From the NCBI GenBank assembly GCA_034620365.1, contig JAQGEQ010000137.1:496001-560000 (forward strand): a stretch of 64,000 nucleotides of DNA, written 5' to 3'. Position numbers and translations under genes: made by a program. Below the pieces are notes generated by a model. It ran no database searches, had not been told where the DNA came from, and was given only the letters and a program-made list of their open reading frames with translations. Positions 23,157 to 35,747 of this stretch are shown one piece after another; within the stretch, counting starts at the first letter, position 1; every line of letters begins with the position of its first letter. This stretch comes from Pegea sp. RAD2-039 (lineage: Eukaryota > Chordata > Thaliacea > Salpida > Salpidae).

Positions 23157-24757
23157 TTGATTTCACTTTATTTTTTCAATTAACATTAGCGGAAAACAAC
23201 AATGACGAGTAAAACTGCCATATATACTTAAATATCAACAGTTTTCACATGAATTTTTAAGGCTTATTTAACTTTGTTTGCTTCTAACATAAAGCTAGTT
23301 GTACAAACTTTAAATAAATACGAATAGCATGAAATAGTTGTTACCAAAAGTTTTTCCTCTTCCTTAATATTATATTTTTCATTTTCTATTAATTGTTTGC
23401 AGAAAACAGAACGCTGGTTAGAAAGATCTGCTGTGATATCTTCCCATTTATCATTTTTAATGCTAAGTGTCTTCATATAGCAATTGGATGTATTCTTAAA
23501 ACGAAAAAATTATTAAAGCTTTTTAAATTGTTGTTAATAGATTTTCATACCTTTATAAAAGTCAAAGATTTATTTAAACTTTTCATCTCTGTAGCCAGTA
23601 AAAATTAATTGAAAAGCTGATAGAATTAAAACAAGCAACTTGCATATTATCAGTTTTTATATCATCTAGTTTTAATAAATCTTTCGGCTACATGAAAAAA
23701 TGTAATTATTTCAAATACTGAAGAAAATTGAAGCATAAAATCATTAACAATATTTTTAAAGTTGTTATCCTGTTTATCAATCATCATAATAATTAAGATG
23801 ATTTTGTATAATAATAAAATAAGTAATAGAAATCAAATGTTTTTGTTTGTTATTTTTTCACACAAAGAGGTATAAATAAATTGTACAAACTTTTGTATAA
23901 AATTTCATATTGCTTATAAAAGTATATAGATGTAAAAATTTAAAATATGTTTCATCTAGACTTCTGTCAAAACGTTTTTATCAGTTTCTCAGTATTTAAA
24001 AAAAGGAAAGCTTTTTTGTTTTATAATTATGGTAATTTAATTTGGTCAAAAAATATTTCTACAAACTTAATAGATTATTTTTATCTATAAATTGTTTTCT
24101 TGGATATGACTCATAGCTATTTAATCTTTTGATTTATCAAATGTTGTTTCAACAGCTGCTATCAAGAAGCTTGTAAACGTTTGAAAATAATTAGTCTGAC
24201 TAATACTAAATGTCATTAAAGTTAAACTTTTGAACCCTTCGAATAATGAATTTAAATGACTGAATGATAAATCACACCAAAATAAAGTTGATTTCAAGAA
24301 AGCTGAAGACATTTAACATTAGTTTAGTATAAAAATCGTTGAAATAGTATTTTACGTCAATTGCTTATAAATAACAATAACTTAAACAAATAATCCTGAA
24401 AGCATATCAATTTTTAACAGGAGTTAGAATTCAATTTAAAATTATTCACAGAATTCAAAATATTATTTAGTTAATTATTTAACTTAATTAATCATTAATA
24501 GTTTAATTTTCAGATTTATAAAATTCTACCAAACCCCAAAATATAGTTTTGAAAATATTTATTATATATATTTATATAAATTTCATTTAACTTTTACTAC
24601 TTTGATAACTAAACTAAAAAGAAAAAAAGACCTCTATATAATTTAATGGATAGATAAACAAAATAAAAACTATGAACTCATATGTTTAAAAAAAATAAGA
24701 TTAAAAATAAGAAACTTCAGTAAGACGTTTTTCCATTTTTTTAATAAACAAGTAAAT
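23157..24757. repeat. Unit U second copy, middle piece
   Basis: Collinear with 9,183-10,790 at a few percent difference. At its right end the sequence AAATTT runs straight into the (TTTA)n tail of a minus-strand LINE; the same AAATTT reappears at 41,390 where U resumes. Confidence 0.85.
23264..24312 (-). CDS. Second copy of the small multi-exon helical gene
   Basis: Duplicate of 9,292-10,341. The terminal exon (stop at 23,264; 70 residues from its Met) differs from its partner by one residue (Lys to Glu). The N-terminal block at 24,312-24,121 remains open with a handful of replacements, and the 38-base exon with its splice borders is kept. The stop again lies in an AATAAA (23,263-23,268). 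Its neighbour on the far side was displaced 16.6 kb by the LINE insertion. Function unknown. Confidence 0.4.
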
Positions 24758-27415
24758 TTTATTTATTTATTTATTTATTTATTTCAATAAACGCGAAGGA
24801 GGGTGCCTAAAAAGAGCACCTCTCGCTAACACACATTCTCACAAATTAGATCTATTTGACGTGCAAACGAAAAAGCATATGACAATGAAGAATTGCACAG
24901 AATCATAGTATTGTAAAAGAGAAAAATTCACAGTTTACAAATGGCAATGTTGGCGTTATTATAACAATTCAGCTTTTTCTTGAACAGCATAAGTGATTTT
25001 GACATGACAATCTCTGATGGCAGATTGTTCCATGTACTGATTGTGCGGTATGAGAAAAAACTTAATCTGGTTAACGTAGCTGGTGGAGTGGGCTTATTAA
25101 GATGTAATTTATGTCTTCTAAGTTGATATAACTTGAGGGAGGGACTAATGGAGAAAAAGTCATCAAGCTGAAGATCAATTAGGTTATGAACAATTTTAAA
25201 AATCAGAACAAGGTCGTATTTAATTCTTCGGATTTCCAAAGTATCTAGATTGAAGAAGCTGAGGCGATGCTGATAACTCTCGTATTTGATATTAAGTTTC
25301 CTGCAAACCAATCTCGTAAATGTTGCCTGAACAGATTCGATTTTTCTGATATCACCAACTTGATATGGCATCCATGCACTGACATTACATTCAAGAATAG
25401 AGCGTATGTACAGTTTGAAAAGGTTGACGAAAAACCATGGATCTTTAGAATTAAAAGTCTTTATGATGAGGTGGACAAGCTTGATAGATTTTCCAAAGAT
25501 TCTGGAAACATAACTGTGCCATTTGAAGTCAGATGTCAGAGTAATGCCGAGATCTATGACTGAGGATACTCGTTCAAGAATAGATCCATTGATGTAGTAT
25601 TGGTTGCTGAAGTTGGCAGCTGGCTTACGGGAGAATATTATAACTTCAGACTTTGTTGGCTGGATTTTAAGTTGCCAATTCGCAGACCAGTTTTCTACAA
25701 TGTTTAGTGCAGTTTGGAGTTTTGAGTGAGAACCAGATAATAGCTTGATGTCATCTGCATACACAAACACACTGACATTGTCTACTGTTATTAGTCTTCT
25801 GATGAGGTCTTCAATGAAAATCAATCAAAAAAAGAAGTGGACCCAGGACGGAACCTTGAGGAACGCCGCTGGTGACTTTACCAGGAGTAGATAAAGATCT
25901 TTCTACACGAGTTCGTTGGGTTCTACCTGATAAGAAATCTTCAATCCATTTTAAGATAGAGTTGCTGATTTTTATGTTTTTCAATACAGTAATGAGCTTG
26001 TTGTGTGGAACAGAATCAAAAGCTTTAGCAAAATCAAGCTGTATGATGTCACATGGAGTATTACTTTCGTAATGAGCTGTAAGCTCATTGAAAAAAGTGA
26101 GATGTTGATTCAAAGAAGATCTTTGCTTAACAAAGCCATGCTGGACATCAGATATTAGATGATGCTCCGTCAAATGGCTAGTTATATGGTTGTGAATGAT
26201 ATGTTCTTGAGTTCTGCAGATAACCGAAGTCAGCGAAACTGGTCTGTAGTTAAGTGCAGTGTTTCTGGGACCCTTCTTATGAATTGGAGTAATAATAGCA
26301 TTCTTCCAAATTTGTATAAGTCTTCCCCGCTTAAGAGTCATGTTAAAGAGTAGCGATAAGGGTAGCGCTAAAGAAGAAGTACTTTTTCTTAAAAACAAAG
26401 CTGCGATTTGATCTCGCCTTAAGCTTGTGATTAATGAAGCCAAAAAACATTTTCTTGCTAGGTGAAGATAAGAGTGCACTTTCTTTTCATAAATAGAAGC
26501 TATAAACTGATTTCTTGTAGACTAGACAAAGATCTTTGTATAGAGGTTTGATGGAAGGATCTGCTTTAGTTTGTTTGTATAAGAGGTTTTTCAAATGCTG
26601 TAAATTCCTTAAATATCTTGGCAAGTGTGGTTTTTTTTGACTCTATATAAAGGTATGAACTTTTTAATTGACTCATTAACAATATTAGTAAACCTCGAGT
26701 AGACATCATTGATATCTTTGGTAGAGTTGAAAACAGAAATCCATTCAACACCTGATAGAAACTTGTTTATACTGTTATAATTTCCACGATAAAAGTTCCG
26801 TATGCTTGGAGTTTTAACGTTCGTAGAAAAGTTTGTTGGAGCTTGAATTCAATCATGTTGTGATCGCATGTCAGAGCAAAAGGTTCATTTTGATCAACGT
26901 AGATAACGTTATCAGGTTTTGATGTGATGAGAAGATCCAAAGTATTACCACTAACTTGGGTTGGAAAAGTAACCATCTGAGATAGATTATTGGCATCAAG
27001 GAAGCTTACACAGACATGACTCAGATTGGCTAAATTATTTTTGTCTCCATTCAAATTAAACAATTTTCCATTGAATGCTAAATTTGGGTTATTCCAATCA
27101 ATTCTACTAAAATTAAGATCCCCGAGAATATACATCTCAGGACAAACAAGGCTTTTCAGAACCTTCAATAAGGCCTTAATAGTAACCTCATCGTTAACTT
27201 TAGATGGTGGTAGGTAGGTACATATAAAGCGGGAAAACTTAGACTTTGAGTAATGAAAATTGAAAGCAATAATCTCAAATCCTGGGCAATCAATGGTATT
27301 TATCTTAATTCTTAAAATCATGGGTGCCAGTGATGTTTTATAGATTACACAAACACCGCCGCCTCTATCAAACAGTCTGTCACAGCGCAAAGCACGAAAA
27401 AGATCACTGTCATCC
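24757..27415 (-). mobile_element. LINE copy C, 3' half (ORF2 and tail)
   Basis: Runs on the minus strand from a truncated endonuclease (27,415) through the reverse transcriptase to a 3' UTR containing the family-specific tract CTCCTTCGCGTTTATTGA and a tail of AAAT repeats ending at 24,757. Its 5' half is at 39,856-41,390. The two outer ends together interrupt unit U at a single site with AAATTT on both sides, so they once formed one insertion of about 4.2 kb that was later split by a 12.4-kb segment. Confidence 0.85.
24928..27415 (-). pseudogene. LINE ORF2: endonuclease plus reverse transcriptase, frameshifted
   Basis: Endonuclease remnant (27,415-26,767): ALRCDRLFDRGGGVC, LGDLNFSRIDW, LDLLITSK, CDHNMIEF; the N-terminal catalytic motifs are missing. 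RT (26,479-24,928): NYRPVSLTS, LDFAKAFDSVPH, SGVPQGSVLGPLLF, then the catalytic FVYADDIKLL after one frame change at an A7 run (25,827-25,833, plus strand), and the C-terminal region down to a stop at 24,928. The linker between endonuclease and RT is also out of frame (26,751-26,566). The RT is the best preserved in the window. These proteins nick target DNA and copy element RNA at the nick. Confidence 0.88.
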
Positions 27416-28165
27416 ATTTCTTTCAGTTGGATGCTTATTTTAAGAAAATCTTGCTTTTTGTGTTCAAGTAGAGCTTTATTATTTGCTTCTTGTGGAAAGT
27501 AACAAGACATATTCACAAAAGCTGTTGTGAGCTTGTATAGCTTGCGAAGAATTATCTTTTGCATTTTGCCAAATTAAAAGAATACCTCTATGGTTTTATG
27601 TAATATATGTAAAATGTCAATTTATATAAGCAGAAAAAGTAGAAATATCACTTTAAGATTTTACAAAATTTATAAATAATAAAACTTTCTTTTTTTCAGT
27701 TCTTAAATTGAAAATATAATACTAAAATGATTACAGTATGAACCAACTGTTATAGGTAATAAAACTGTTTTCAATGATTGTTATTTCGGTTGATTTGCTT
27801 TACATTTGCAAGCACTCATATATGAGAACAACCCAAAGATGAGGGCAAATGTGTTGAAGATTTCTTTCTTATATGGAAAGTTCTATTTTTTACTTAAATT
27901 TTTGATTTTAGTTTTTTACCGAATATCTTTTAATTATTTGATGTGATTTCATAATTTTGATTTAGAATTTAATTTAATGAAGGTACTACTACTTCTTAAC
28001 TGAATTTAAATCTTAATTTCTGTTATAAGTTGTAAGTTAAGATATATTCTAAAACATTTTTAATTTAATAATTGTACTATGTGATGAAACCTTTTATCTA
28101 ATGAAACATTTAAGTGTAGCCTTAACTTTAGCAGATCCTGATTTTGTAGATTAATCAGCAAGATA
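27416..28165. other. Left flank of the 12.4-kb segment inside the LINE
   Basis: The minus-strand frame of the endonuclease runs on through 27,564 with foreign residues (KIILRKLYKLTTAFV...), which do not match other LINE copies. It marks the breakpoint near 27,415 and probably has no coding meaning. The rest is AT-rich with nothing seen. Confidence 0.45.
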
Positions 28166-29458
28166 ATGAACAATTTTGAAATGAATAAATATTCTGAATG
28201 TGTGAAAGTCCTAGACGCTGGAGGAAAGACGTGTTTCATTTTGCAAGGTAGTTTATTTGATTACATTTTTACAAGCCCGGCAGGATATGAGCTGATAGAA
28301 CTTCACTCTAAGCACCAAAATAAAGATTTTGATGGATTAGACTGTTTTTCTGATTCACTTGTGAAAGATAATATTTTGTCAGCAGGATTCGTTTACTGGA
28401 TTTACAAAGAAAGTGGATTAGTGAAACTTTACAAATTGAAAGCTTTTAAAGCCAACGAAATGTCATGTGATTTTACTATACTTAGAATATTCTATCGAAT
28501 TGGAACGAAATTTTCTTTAATAAAGTACAAATCTGTAGAAAGCCATTTTGTTGCCTTAGAGTTATTAAAACATTGTCTGTTGATTGCTAAAAAATTAAAG
28601 CCTACTAAAACCATAATGGAATACAAAGCATCTACGTTTTTATCTTTTCTGGTGCAGATATTGGATGTATTCGGCAATATAACCGAAACTAATATCTTCA
28701 AACAAACCACAAAACTTAATGATTTGATCACCAGATTGTCTTTGCTATCTGGTAGAACTAAAATTGCTAAACAATCAACAAATAGAAATTTTTACAAGTT
28801 TCAAGAATATTTAACATATTTTAATTGCATTTGTTACGCACTTGTGCAATTATGTAACAATCCGTTGCCTACAGATTCTGCTTATCTCGAGTATTACCGA
28901 AAAGTAATGAGAGTGATTGCTTTTGTAAACTTATGCGATTTGAGGTTATTCATTCAGTCTTCGATCGAAGGACAAATATATATTTTTGGACAATCGTTTG
29001 CCTCCGAATACCTACAAATAAGTTTACGTAGAGATACACACATTCCAAATTTTTTTGAAATTTATTTTAACAATCTACTTGTACCTGTTTTGTTTAGTTT
29101 CATCATGTTGAATTTTTTAGTTAACTTTGTAAAGTTTCCAAAGATAAGAAAAGAATCTATCCGCCTCCAAACTGATTCTTACTTGTCTGAAGAAGATTAT
29201 AGAAGTTCCGATTTTTCTAATCAGCCAAACAATATTACATCTGACGTTTCAGAGAAAATGAAAGATTCCAACAAAGATGAAATGTCTATTATTCTTTATG
29301 AAATCATGTTGGACGAATTACTTAATATAAAACTATTGTGTGAAGATGTTTCAGGCTTTCAAAAAATGAAATCTATTTTGAGTACAGCCACAGAAATAAC
29401 CAAACAGTTGTTTTCTTGCTTTAAAAATGGTGATGCCTGCAAGTTAAATAAAGATTAG
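28166..29458 (+). CDS. Hypothetical 430-residue protein, intronless, one hydrophobic segment
   Basis: An uninterrupted ATG-to-TAG frame of 430 codons with normal amino-acid composition. No family is recognised. Visible traits: helical Leu/Lys/Phe-rich body, a hydrophobic stretch at about residues 301-323 (LLVPVLFSFIMLNFLVNF) that could cross a membrane, and a charged tail with Ser/Asp/Glu (about 335-375) followed by a short helical end. The lack of introns contrasts with the finely split USP and Kelch genes and fits a retrocopy or a gene brought in with the 12.4-kb segment. AATAAA occurs within the last codons (29,448-29,453). The long clean frame in very AT-rich DNA strongly favours real coding. 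Confidence 0.7.
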   Translation: MNNFEMNKYSECVKVLDAGGKTCFILQGSLFDYIFTSPAGYELIELHSKHQNKDFDGLDCFSDSLVKDNILSAGFVYWIYKESGLVKLYKLKAFKANEMSCDFTILRIFYRIGTKFSLIKYKSVESHFVALELLKHCLLIAKKLKPTKTIMEYKASTFLSFLVQILDVFGNITETNIFKQTTKLNDLITRLSLLSGRTKIAKQSTNRNFYKFQEYLTYFNCICYALVQLCNNPLPTDSAYLEYYRKVMRVIAFVNLCDLRLFIQSSIEGQIYIFGQSFASEYLQISLRRDTHIPNFFEIYFNNLLVPVLFSFIMLNFLVNFVKFPKIRKESIRLQTDSYLSEEDYRSSDFSNQPNNITSDVSEKMKDSNKDEMSIILYEIMLDELLNIKLLCEDVSGFQKMKSILSTATEITKQLFSCFKNGDACKLNKD

Positions 29459-30135
29459 TTCGAAAAAGAAGTCAAATATAAGATTTGCAAAAGTATTAGT
29501 AAAGTATTGAAACCTTACATAAGAAAAGTTTAGTTTTTTTCTTGAATTTCTTTTTTGATTTAAACTTGAAAAATCATTTTAAATTGTTTTCTTTTAAAAT
29601 GATAACTCTTCAAAAGTTAAAGGATAAACGTCAAAAATATATGAACAAGAACCAATGAAATTAGATAATGTTGGTCGGATGTAAGCTTAAATAAATAGTT
29701 TTAAAAATGATAAAATAAAATTTTACTCCTGATAAAGTAAAGTTTGATATCTGTGATATTTGTTTGTGCGTTTGCTAATTATTTTTACTACCAGAAAAAT
29801 TTATGTTATACAATATAAGTTTAAATTTTGCCTCTTATATTTGATGTTTAATTATTTTGTTCGAATTAAAATAAAATTATAAAAACGTTTTGCTTCTATC
29901 AATTATTCTATCAAGCAGCTATAGTCGAATATTTCATGTTTTAATTGGTTTTGTCAAGTTTTTATAGGTTAGTTTAAATACAGAATAGTCGTTTAATGTT
30001 CTAAAAGCATTTTATAAAAAAAAAAGTTTAAAAAAGATAAAAATAATTTAACGCTAATCTTGTGTTCGAGTGATAAAAATCTGTTTGATATCTATGATGA
30101 TCACCTTGAAAGCACAATCAGAAAATTCCAGATTG
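29459..30135. other. Intergenic, nothing seen
   Basis: AT-rich spacer between the 430-codon ORF and the minisatellite; AATAAA-like hexamers occur (for example near 29,690 and 29,713) but no further feature is supported. Confidence 0.45.
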
Positions 30136-32719
30136 TTATAATCTCACTTTTATATCATTCACTTTTACATCATTCACTTTTATATCATTCACTTTTACAT
30201 CATTCACTTTTATATCATTCACTTTTATATCATTAACTTTTATATCATTCACATTTACATCATTCACATTTACATCATTCACTTTTACATCATTCACTTT
30301 TACATCATTCACTTTTACATCATTCACTTTTACATCATTCACTTTTACATCATTTGCTTTTACATCATTCACTTTTACATCATTCACTTTTATATCATTC
30401 ACATTTACATCATTCACTTTTATATCATTCACTTTTATATCATTCACTTTTACATCATTCACTTTTACATCATTTGCTTTTATATCATTTGCTTTTATAT
30501 CATTCACATTTATATCATTCACTTTTACATCATTCACTTTTACATCATTCACTTTTACATCATTCACTTTTATATCATTCACATTTACATCATTCACTTT
30601 TATATCATTCACTTTTATATCATTCACTTTTACATCATTCACTTTTACATCATTCACTTTTACATCATTTGCTTTTATATCATTCACTTTTATATCATTC
30701 ACATTTATATCATTCACTTTTATATCATTCACTTTTATATCATTCACTTTTATATCATTCACATTTATATCATTCACTTTTATATCATTCACATTTATAT
30801 CATTCACTTTTACATCATTCACTTTTACATCATTCACTTTTACATCATTTGCTTTTATATCATTCACTTTTATATCATTCACATTTACATCATTCACTTT
30901 TATATCATTCACTTTTATATCATTCACTTTTACATCATTCACTTTTATATCATTCACATTTACATCATTCACTTTTATATCATTCACTTTTATATCATTC
31001 ACTTTTACATCATTCACTTTTACATCATTCACATTTACATCATTTGCTTTTATATCATTCACATTTATATCATTCACTTTTACATCATTCACTTTTACAT
31101 CATTCACTTTTACATCATTCACTTTTATATCATTCACATTTACATCATTCACTTTTATATCATTCACTTTTATATCATTCACTTTTACATCATTCACTTT
31201 TACATCATTCACTTTTACATCATTTGCTTTTATATCATTCACTTTTATATCATTCACATTTATATCATTCACTTTTACATCATTCACTTTTACATCATTC
31301 ACTTTTACATCATTTGCTTTTATATCATTCACTTTTATATCATTCACATTTATATCATTCACTTTTATATCATTCACATTTATATCATTCACTTTTACAT
31401 CATTCACTTTTACATCATTCACTTTTACATCATTCACTGCTTTTATATCATTCACTTTTATATCATTCACATTTACATCATTCACTTTTATATCATTCAC
31501 TTTTATATCATTCACTTTTACATCATTCACTTTTACATCATTCACTTTTACATCATTTGCTTTTACATCATTCACTTTTATATCATTCACTTTTATATCA
31601 TTCACTTTTACATCATTCACTTTTATATCATTCACTTTTACATCATTCACTTTTACATTATTCACTTTTACATCATTCACTTTTACATCATTCACTTTTA
31701 CATCATTCACTTTTATATCATTCACTTTTATATCATTCACTTTTATATCATTCACATTTATATCATTCACTTTTACATCATTCACTTTTACATCATTCAC
31801 TTTTACATCATTTGCTTTTATATCATTTGCTTTTATATCATTCACTTTTACATCATTCACTTTTATATCATTCACTTTTATATCATTCACTTTTACATCA
31901 TTCACTTTTACATCATTCACTTTTACATCATTTGCTTTTATATCATTCACTTTTATATCATTCACATTTATATCATTTGCTTTTATATCATTCACATTTA
32001 TATCATTCACTTTTACATCATTCACTTTTACATCATTCACTTTTACATCATTCACTTTTACATCATTCACTTTTACATCATTCACTTTTACATCATTCAC
32101 TTTTACATCATTCACTTTTACATCATTCACTTTTATATCATTCACATTTACATCATTCACTTTTATATCATTCACTTTTATATCATTCACTTTTACATCA
32201 TTCACTTTTACATCATTTGCTTTTATATCATTCACTTTTATATCATTCACATTTATATCATTCACTTTTATATCATTCACATTTATATCATTCACTTTTA
32301 CATCATTCACTTTTACATCATTCACTTTTACATCATTTGCTTTTATATCATTCACTTTTATATCATTCACATTTACATCATTCACTTTTATATCATTCAC
32401 TTTTATATCATTCACTTTTACATCATTCACTTTTATATCATTCACTTTTACATCATTCACTTTTACATCATTCACTTTTATATCATTCACTTTTATATCA
32501 TTCACTTTTATATCATTCACATTTATATCATTCACTTTTACATCATTCACTTTTACATCATTCACTTTTACATCATTTGCTTTTATATCATTTGCTTTTA
32601 TATCATTCACTTTTATATCATTCACTTTTACATCATTCACTTTTATATCATTCACTTTTATATCATTCACTTTTATATCATTCACTTTTATATCATTCAC
32701 TTTTATATCATTCACATTT
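30136..32719. repeat. 15-bp minisatellite, about 172 units
   Basis: Tandem array of TTCACTTTTAYATCA (plus strand). Nearly all variation is at three places: C/T in AYATCA, CACTTTT versus CACATTT, and CAC versus TGC. One unit near 31,435 is 3 bp longer and one (near 31,658) has a single odd base. Runs of variants recur in the same order, so there is a higher-order repeat of many units. Since 15 is divisible by 3 and units lack stops, frames stay open on both strands over more than 2.3 kb, reading (K/N)(V/A)ND(I/V) on the minus and LLYHS/LLHHS on the plus. Neither long frame contains an ATG, which argues against a protein. Confidence 0.95.
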
Positions 32720-33394
32720 CAGATTCTAAGTAGTACAAACATCTAAAGGAGCCACTAAGTCTGTGAAAGTTTTGGACTGTTTACTTTTAACATAAGTATT
32801 TGCTGTCCGTTTAACCATCTGACTTAAATTTACAAAGAACATGATTAAAAATAGGCTTTTACTTTTATTTAAACTTTCTTTTGACAATTTATTTCATAAA
32901 ACAAGCATACAGTTTTGATCAATGGTTTAAACTCTGTTCATAATTTCAAACTCAATGAAAGCTTTCTATTGCAATTAAAGTTTGCATTATAGTTACTCGT
33001 AAGACTCATTATCAGGATATATTAACTGCTTTCATAGATATGTGAATAAAGAGACTTGATGAAAAGCTAGTTCTTGTAAATAATTTCTGCTTCTTGTATG
33101 TGTCAAATGCTTAAAAACTTAACTTAATGTTAAAAATAGCTGCAAAATGGCTCATAAATCTTACCATTCAGCTGGTCTACTAGTTTAGTTTGATCAATCT
33201 ATTTTATTTTGCAAAATGATTCCATTGTTTTACAAGTAAACACAAATTAACACAAATACCTCAATTACAAAAAAAGCATTATTAGTAGCTATACATATAA
33301 ACAGCAAACACTATTTTAAACAAAGAGTTATTTTTTGATAATAGATAACATCAGCACTCTTTTCACTAAACAAGTAAAAGTTTGTGTTGAACTG
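32720..33394. other. Intergenic, nothing seen
   Basis: No coding frame, repeat partner or RNA structure supported. Confidence 0.45.
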
Positions 33395-34060
33395 ATATTT
33401 AAAGATTTTCAACTTAAAATTCTCAAATCCAGCAGACGACCACATTTATGACATTGTTTACAGTTTGATTCAAAACTGAAACTATTAAAGAATACTTTTA
33501 TCAAGCTCATCACATAGCTGATACAAAACTTTTTGAGGTACAAATTTGACCGTAAAACAAAACTTCCACAAAATTATGAGTATCATATGATTATAAAAGA
33601 TAAAGAAAAACAATTTTAATTCAAATGGCAGATAATTTAACTTGTTGCCCTACAAATGTTTGAGAATCAAAACTATTAAATCATTACAGTTGATGATAGT
33701 CATTTGACTTAAGTTAAGATATTCAATCGGCCTCAAATACTAGAAATAAAATGCTTAAAATGCTGGAAACTCCGTGAAAGTTCCCCAATCTAAAAAAATC
33801 AATCTTAATGAAATGCTTATTTGAACTATTTTTGTTTAATTACTTTTGAACTAAATTATAATATAATTAATTTTTACTTTTTTGATGCTTAAAAGTAAAT
33901 TATGATATTTCATGTAAAAAAAAGAGAATTTGAAATAAACAAATATTAATCTTTGATTTTAGTTAAGAAAGTTTCATCGTTAAGAAAGACAAAAAGTTAG
34001 AATCAAGTAAATCTTTAGATAGGTAATCAACAACATTAAAACTAATCTGAACCATTACTT
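33395..34060. repeat. Direct repeat DR, copy 1 (3' flank of the Gln-rich exon)
   Basis: Similar to 38,685-39,855: both hold ATTTAAAGATTTTMAACTTAAAATTC at the start, a shared CATCACATAGCTGATACAAA tract, GATATTCAATCGGC and, near the end, GAAAGACAAAAAGTTAGAATCAA-like sequence. The other copy carries about 350-450 bp of extra sequence. The pair brackets the 34.1-38.7-kb interval. Confidence 0.6.
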
Positions 34061-34102
34061 ATTGTAATATAATATTATTGAAAGTTTAAATAATTTTACA
34101 AA

Positions 34103-34934
34103 TCATTGGTTTTGAGAACATTTTTCCTCATTGTGACCATAAATGTAATCCTGCTGACTTGGTAACATTCGATTGTTGCTTTTGGTGGGAATTGTTGCTG
34201 GGTAAGTAGAGTTGTGAGCAGCTGATTGCTGTTGCTGACAAGTAACAAATCGATGTTGTTGATTGACGGCATCATCCTGATTTTGTTGAGAGAATTGACC
34301 GTTTTGATGTTGATCGTGATAAAATTGCGGGAAAAAACTTTGTTGGAAATTATGGGATACGTTTGGTGGATGATACTGATCTGTTTGGTTGAGTTGTAGT
34401 CCTGAAACAGCTTGCTGATGATTTGTTGATTTTTGAAGATCGGTTTCTTGGCTCATGTGAGGAAAATTAGGCCTGTAGAACTTTCCTTGTTCAGATTGTT
34501 TAGAAGTAAAATCAGTAGGTTGAACTTGCTGCAAATAGCTGACAAAACCATGTTGAGTTACTTGTTCATCCTGTCTTTGGATCACTGGCTGTTCATATAT
34601 CTGTACTTCAAGTATAGATTGTCCATCGGAAAAACACTCTTGGTTCACTGGCATTTCAATGAAGCTATGGTTCTGCTGGAGATGGCTTTGATTTAGTAGT
34701 TGCTGAGTTACAACAGTTTTTTCAGGTTGCATGTTTTGTTGAAAGGTTAGGCTCTGATATTGCTCAGTAGACCTACTAATATCTTCCATAAAACGCGGTT
34801 GCTGCTGTTGAAATCCATCATCATCATCTATAGGTTGCATGTTTATTGTAGATTGTTGTTGGTAAGTCATACTTTGTATTTGAGAATTATGTCGAACAGA
34901 AGGATTCATAATCGGATCAACCACACATGATGTT
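34103..34934 (-). CDS. Gln-rich protein, terminal exon of an otherwise unseen gene
   Basis: Minus-strand frame from a strong acceptor (TTATTTTGTAG, exon starts 34,934) to a TGA at 34,103. The first ATG in frame is at 34,909. About 277 residues with scattered Gln runs, many Asn/Ser/His, an acidic DDDD patch near the start and no charged DNA-binding motif. Such Gln-rich tails occur in transcriptional activators, but no DNA-binding domain is visible here, so the role is open. Upstream exons should lie beyond 34,934; candidates at 35,650-35,747 and 35,115-35,280 have acceptors but could not be joined in phase with confidence. Confidence 0.55.
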
Positions 34935-35114
34935 CTACAAAATAAATAAAATCCTACAGTAAACTAAGAATAAAAAAATGACAAACTTTAAAAGAACAAT
35001 TAGTTTGGTATAGAAATATTAAACTTAATGCAAACATGCTGGTCTTTAGGACATATCTTTCTTATCAATGGATCTTCTGTAGTCACAGAAGCTAAATATT
35101 ATCCATTTTTTTGT

Positions 35115-35280
35115 TTGTAGGCATTCTATATATAAACGAGAGAAATGAGTGATTGTGCGCACAAGCGAGGAACACTTTCTGAATGATCAAAGGAGTAGAC
35201 CGAAACTTCGGCCTACAACTTAAGCGATACCACTTTTGTCGGTCAAATAGCCTAGGGCATTTAGCTGTTGTGGTCTGCAA
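35115..35280. other. GC-richer island: candidate exon (minus) or structured RNA
   Basis: Stands out from its AT-rich surroundings. On the minus strand a TTTTGCAG acceptor is followed by an open frame including AKCPRLFDRQKWYRLSCRPKF. On the plus strand a TCTATATATAAAC box precedes the palindrome TTGTGCGCACAA and the hairpin GTAG-A-CCGA/TCGG-C-CTAC at about 35,191-35,212. Neither reading matches a family I can name. Confidence 0.3.
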
Positions 35281-35649
35281 AATCTCAAATGTGAAAATGT
35301 TCACTCCAAGAGTTATTATCTTTTGAAATATTTTAAAAGTATAACAGTACTGTTTCATCAAAATACCTTTAAACGCTTACCAAAAAAATTAATTAAACAA
35401 ATTTTTCAGAAGTCAACCTTATTAGAAAACATGAACAGCATACAAACTATTTCATGCTTGAATAAACATAGAAAACAATTAAATGTAATTTCAATGTTTA
35501 AATGTAATTTGAATTCATTGACATGGATGCTTTTCAGTGCAGTAATCTCATACTAAAGATATTCTTTATCTGAATCTTCAAATTGTTAGTATAATGAAGT
35601 TTTAAAAACAAATATTAAAATATTTAAGTCTCAATGACAAATTATTACT

Positions 35650-35747
35650 TAGCTGATAACGTCTAATCTTGTAGTTGGTACAATATTCAGCGGTTGATTA
35701 CTAGAAGCGTTTAGTGAAGCAAGATCTGCGATTTTTGAGACTCGATG
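35650..35747 (-). other. Candidate internal exon upstream of the Gln-rich exon
   Basis: After a TTTCTTCAG acceptor the minus strand is open for about 32 residues (HRVSKIADLASLNAS, later VPTTRLDVIS) before a TAA. The composition is far more protein-like than neighbouring DNA. A clear GT donor in phase was not found, so it may be an exon with a weak donor or a degraded exon. Confidence 0.3.

Noticed and set aside
30136-32719. 859-codon minus and 791-codon plus open frames over the minisatellite
   Set aside because: Both lack any ATG and exist because the 15-bp unit has no stop in those frames; variation is not synonymous-biased.
30136-32719. CRISPR-like array
   Set aside because: Units are contiguous 15-mers without spacers, in a eukaryotic context.
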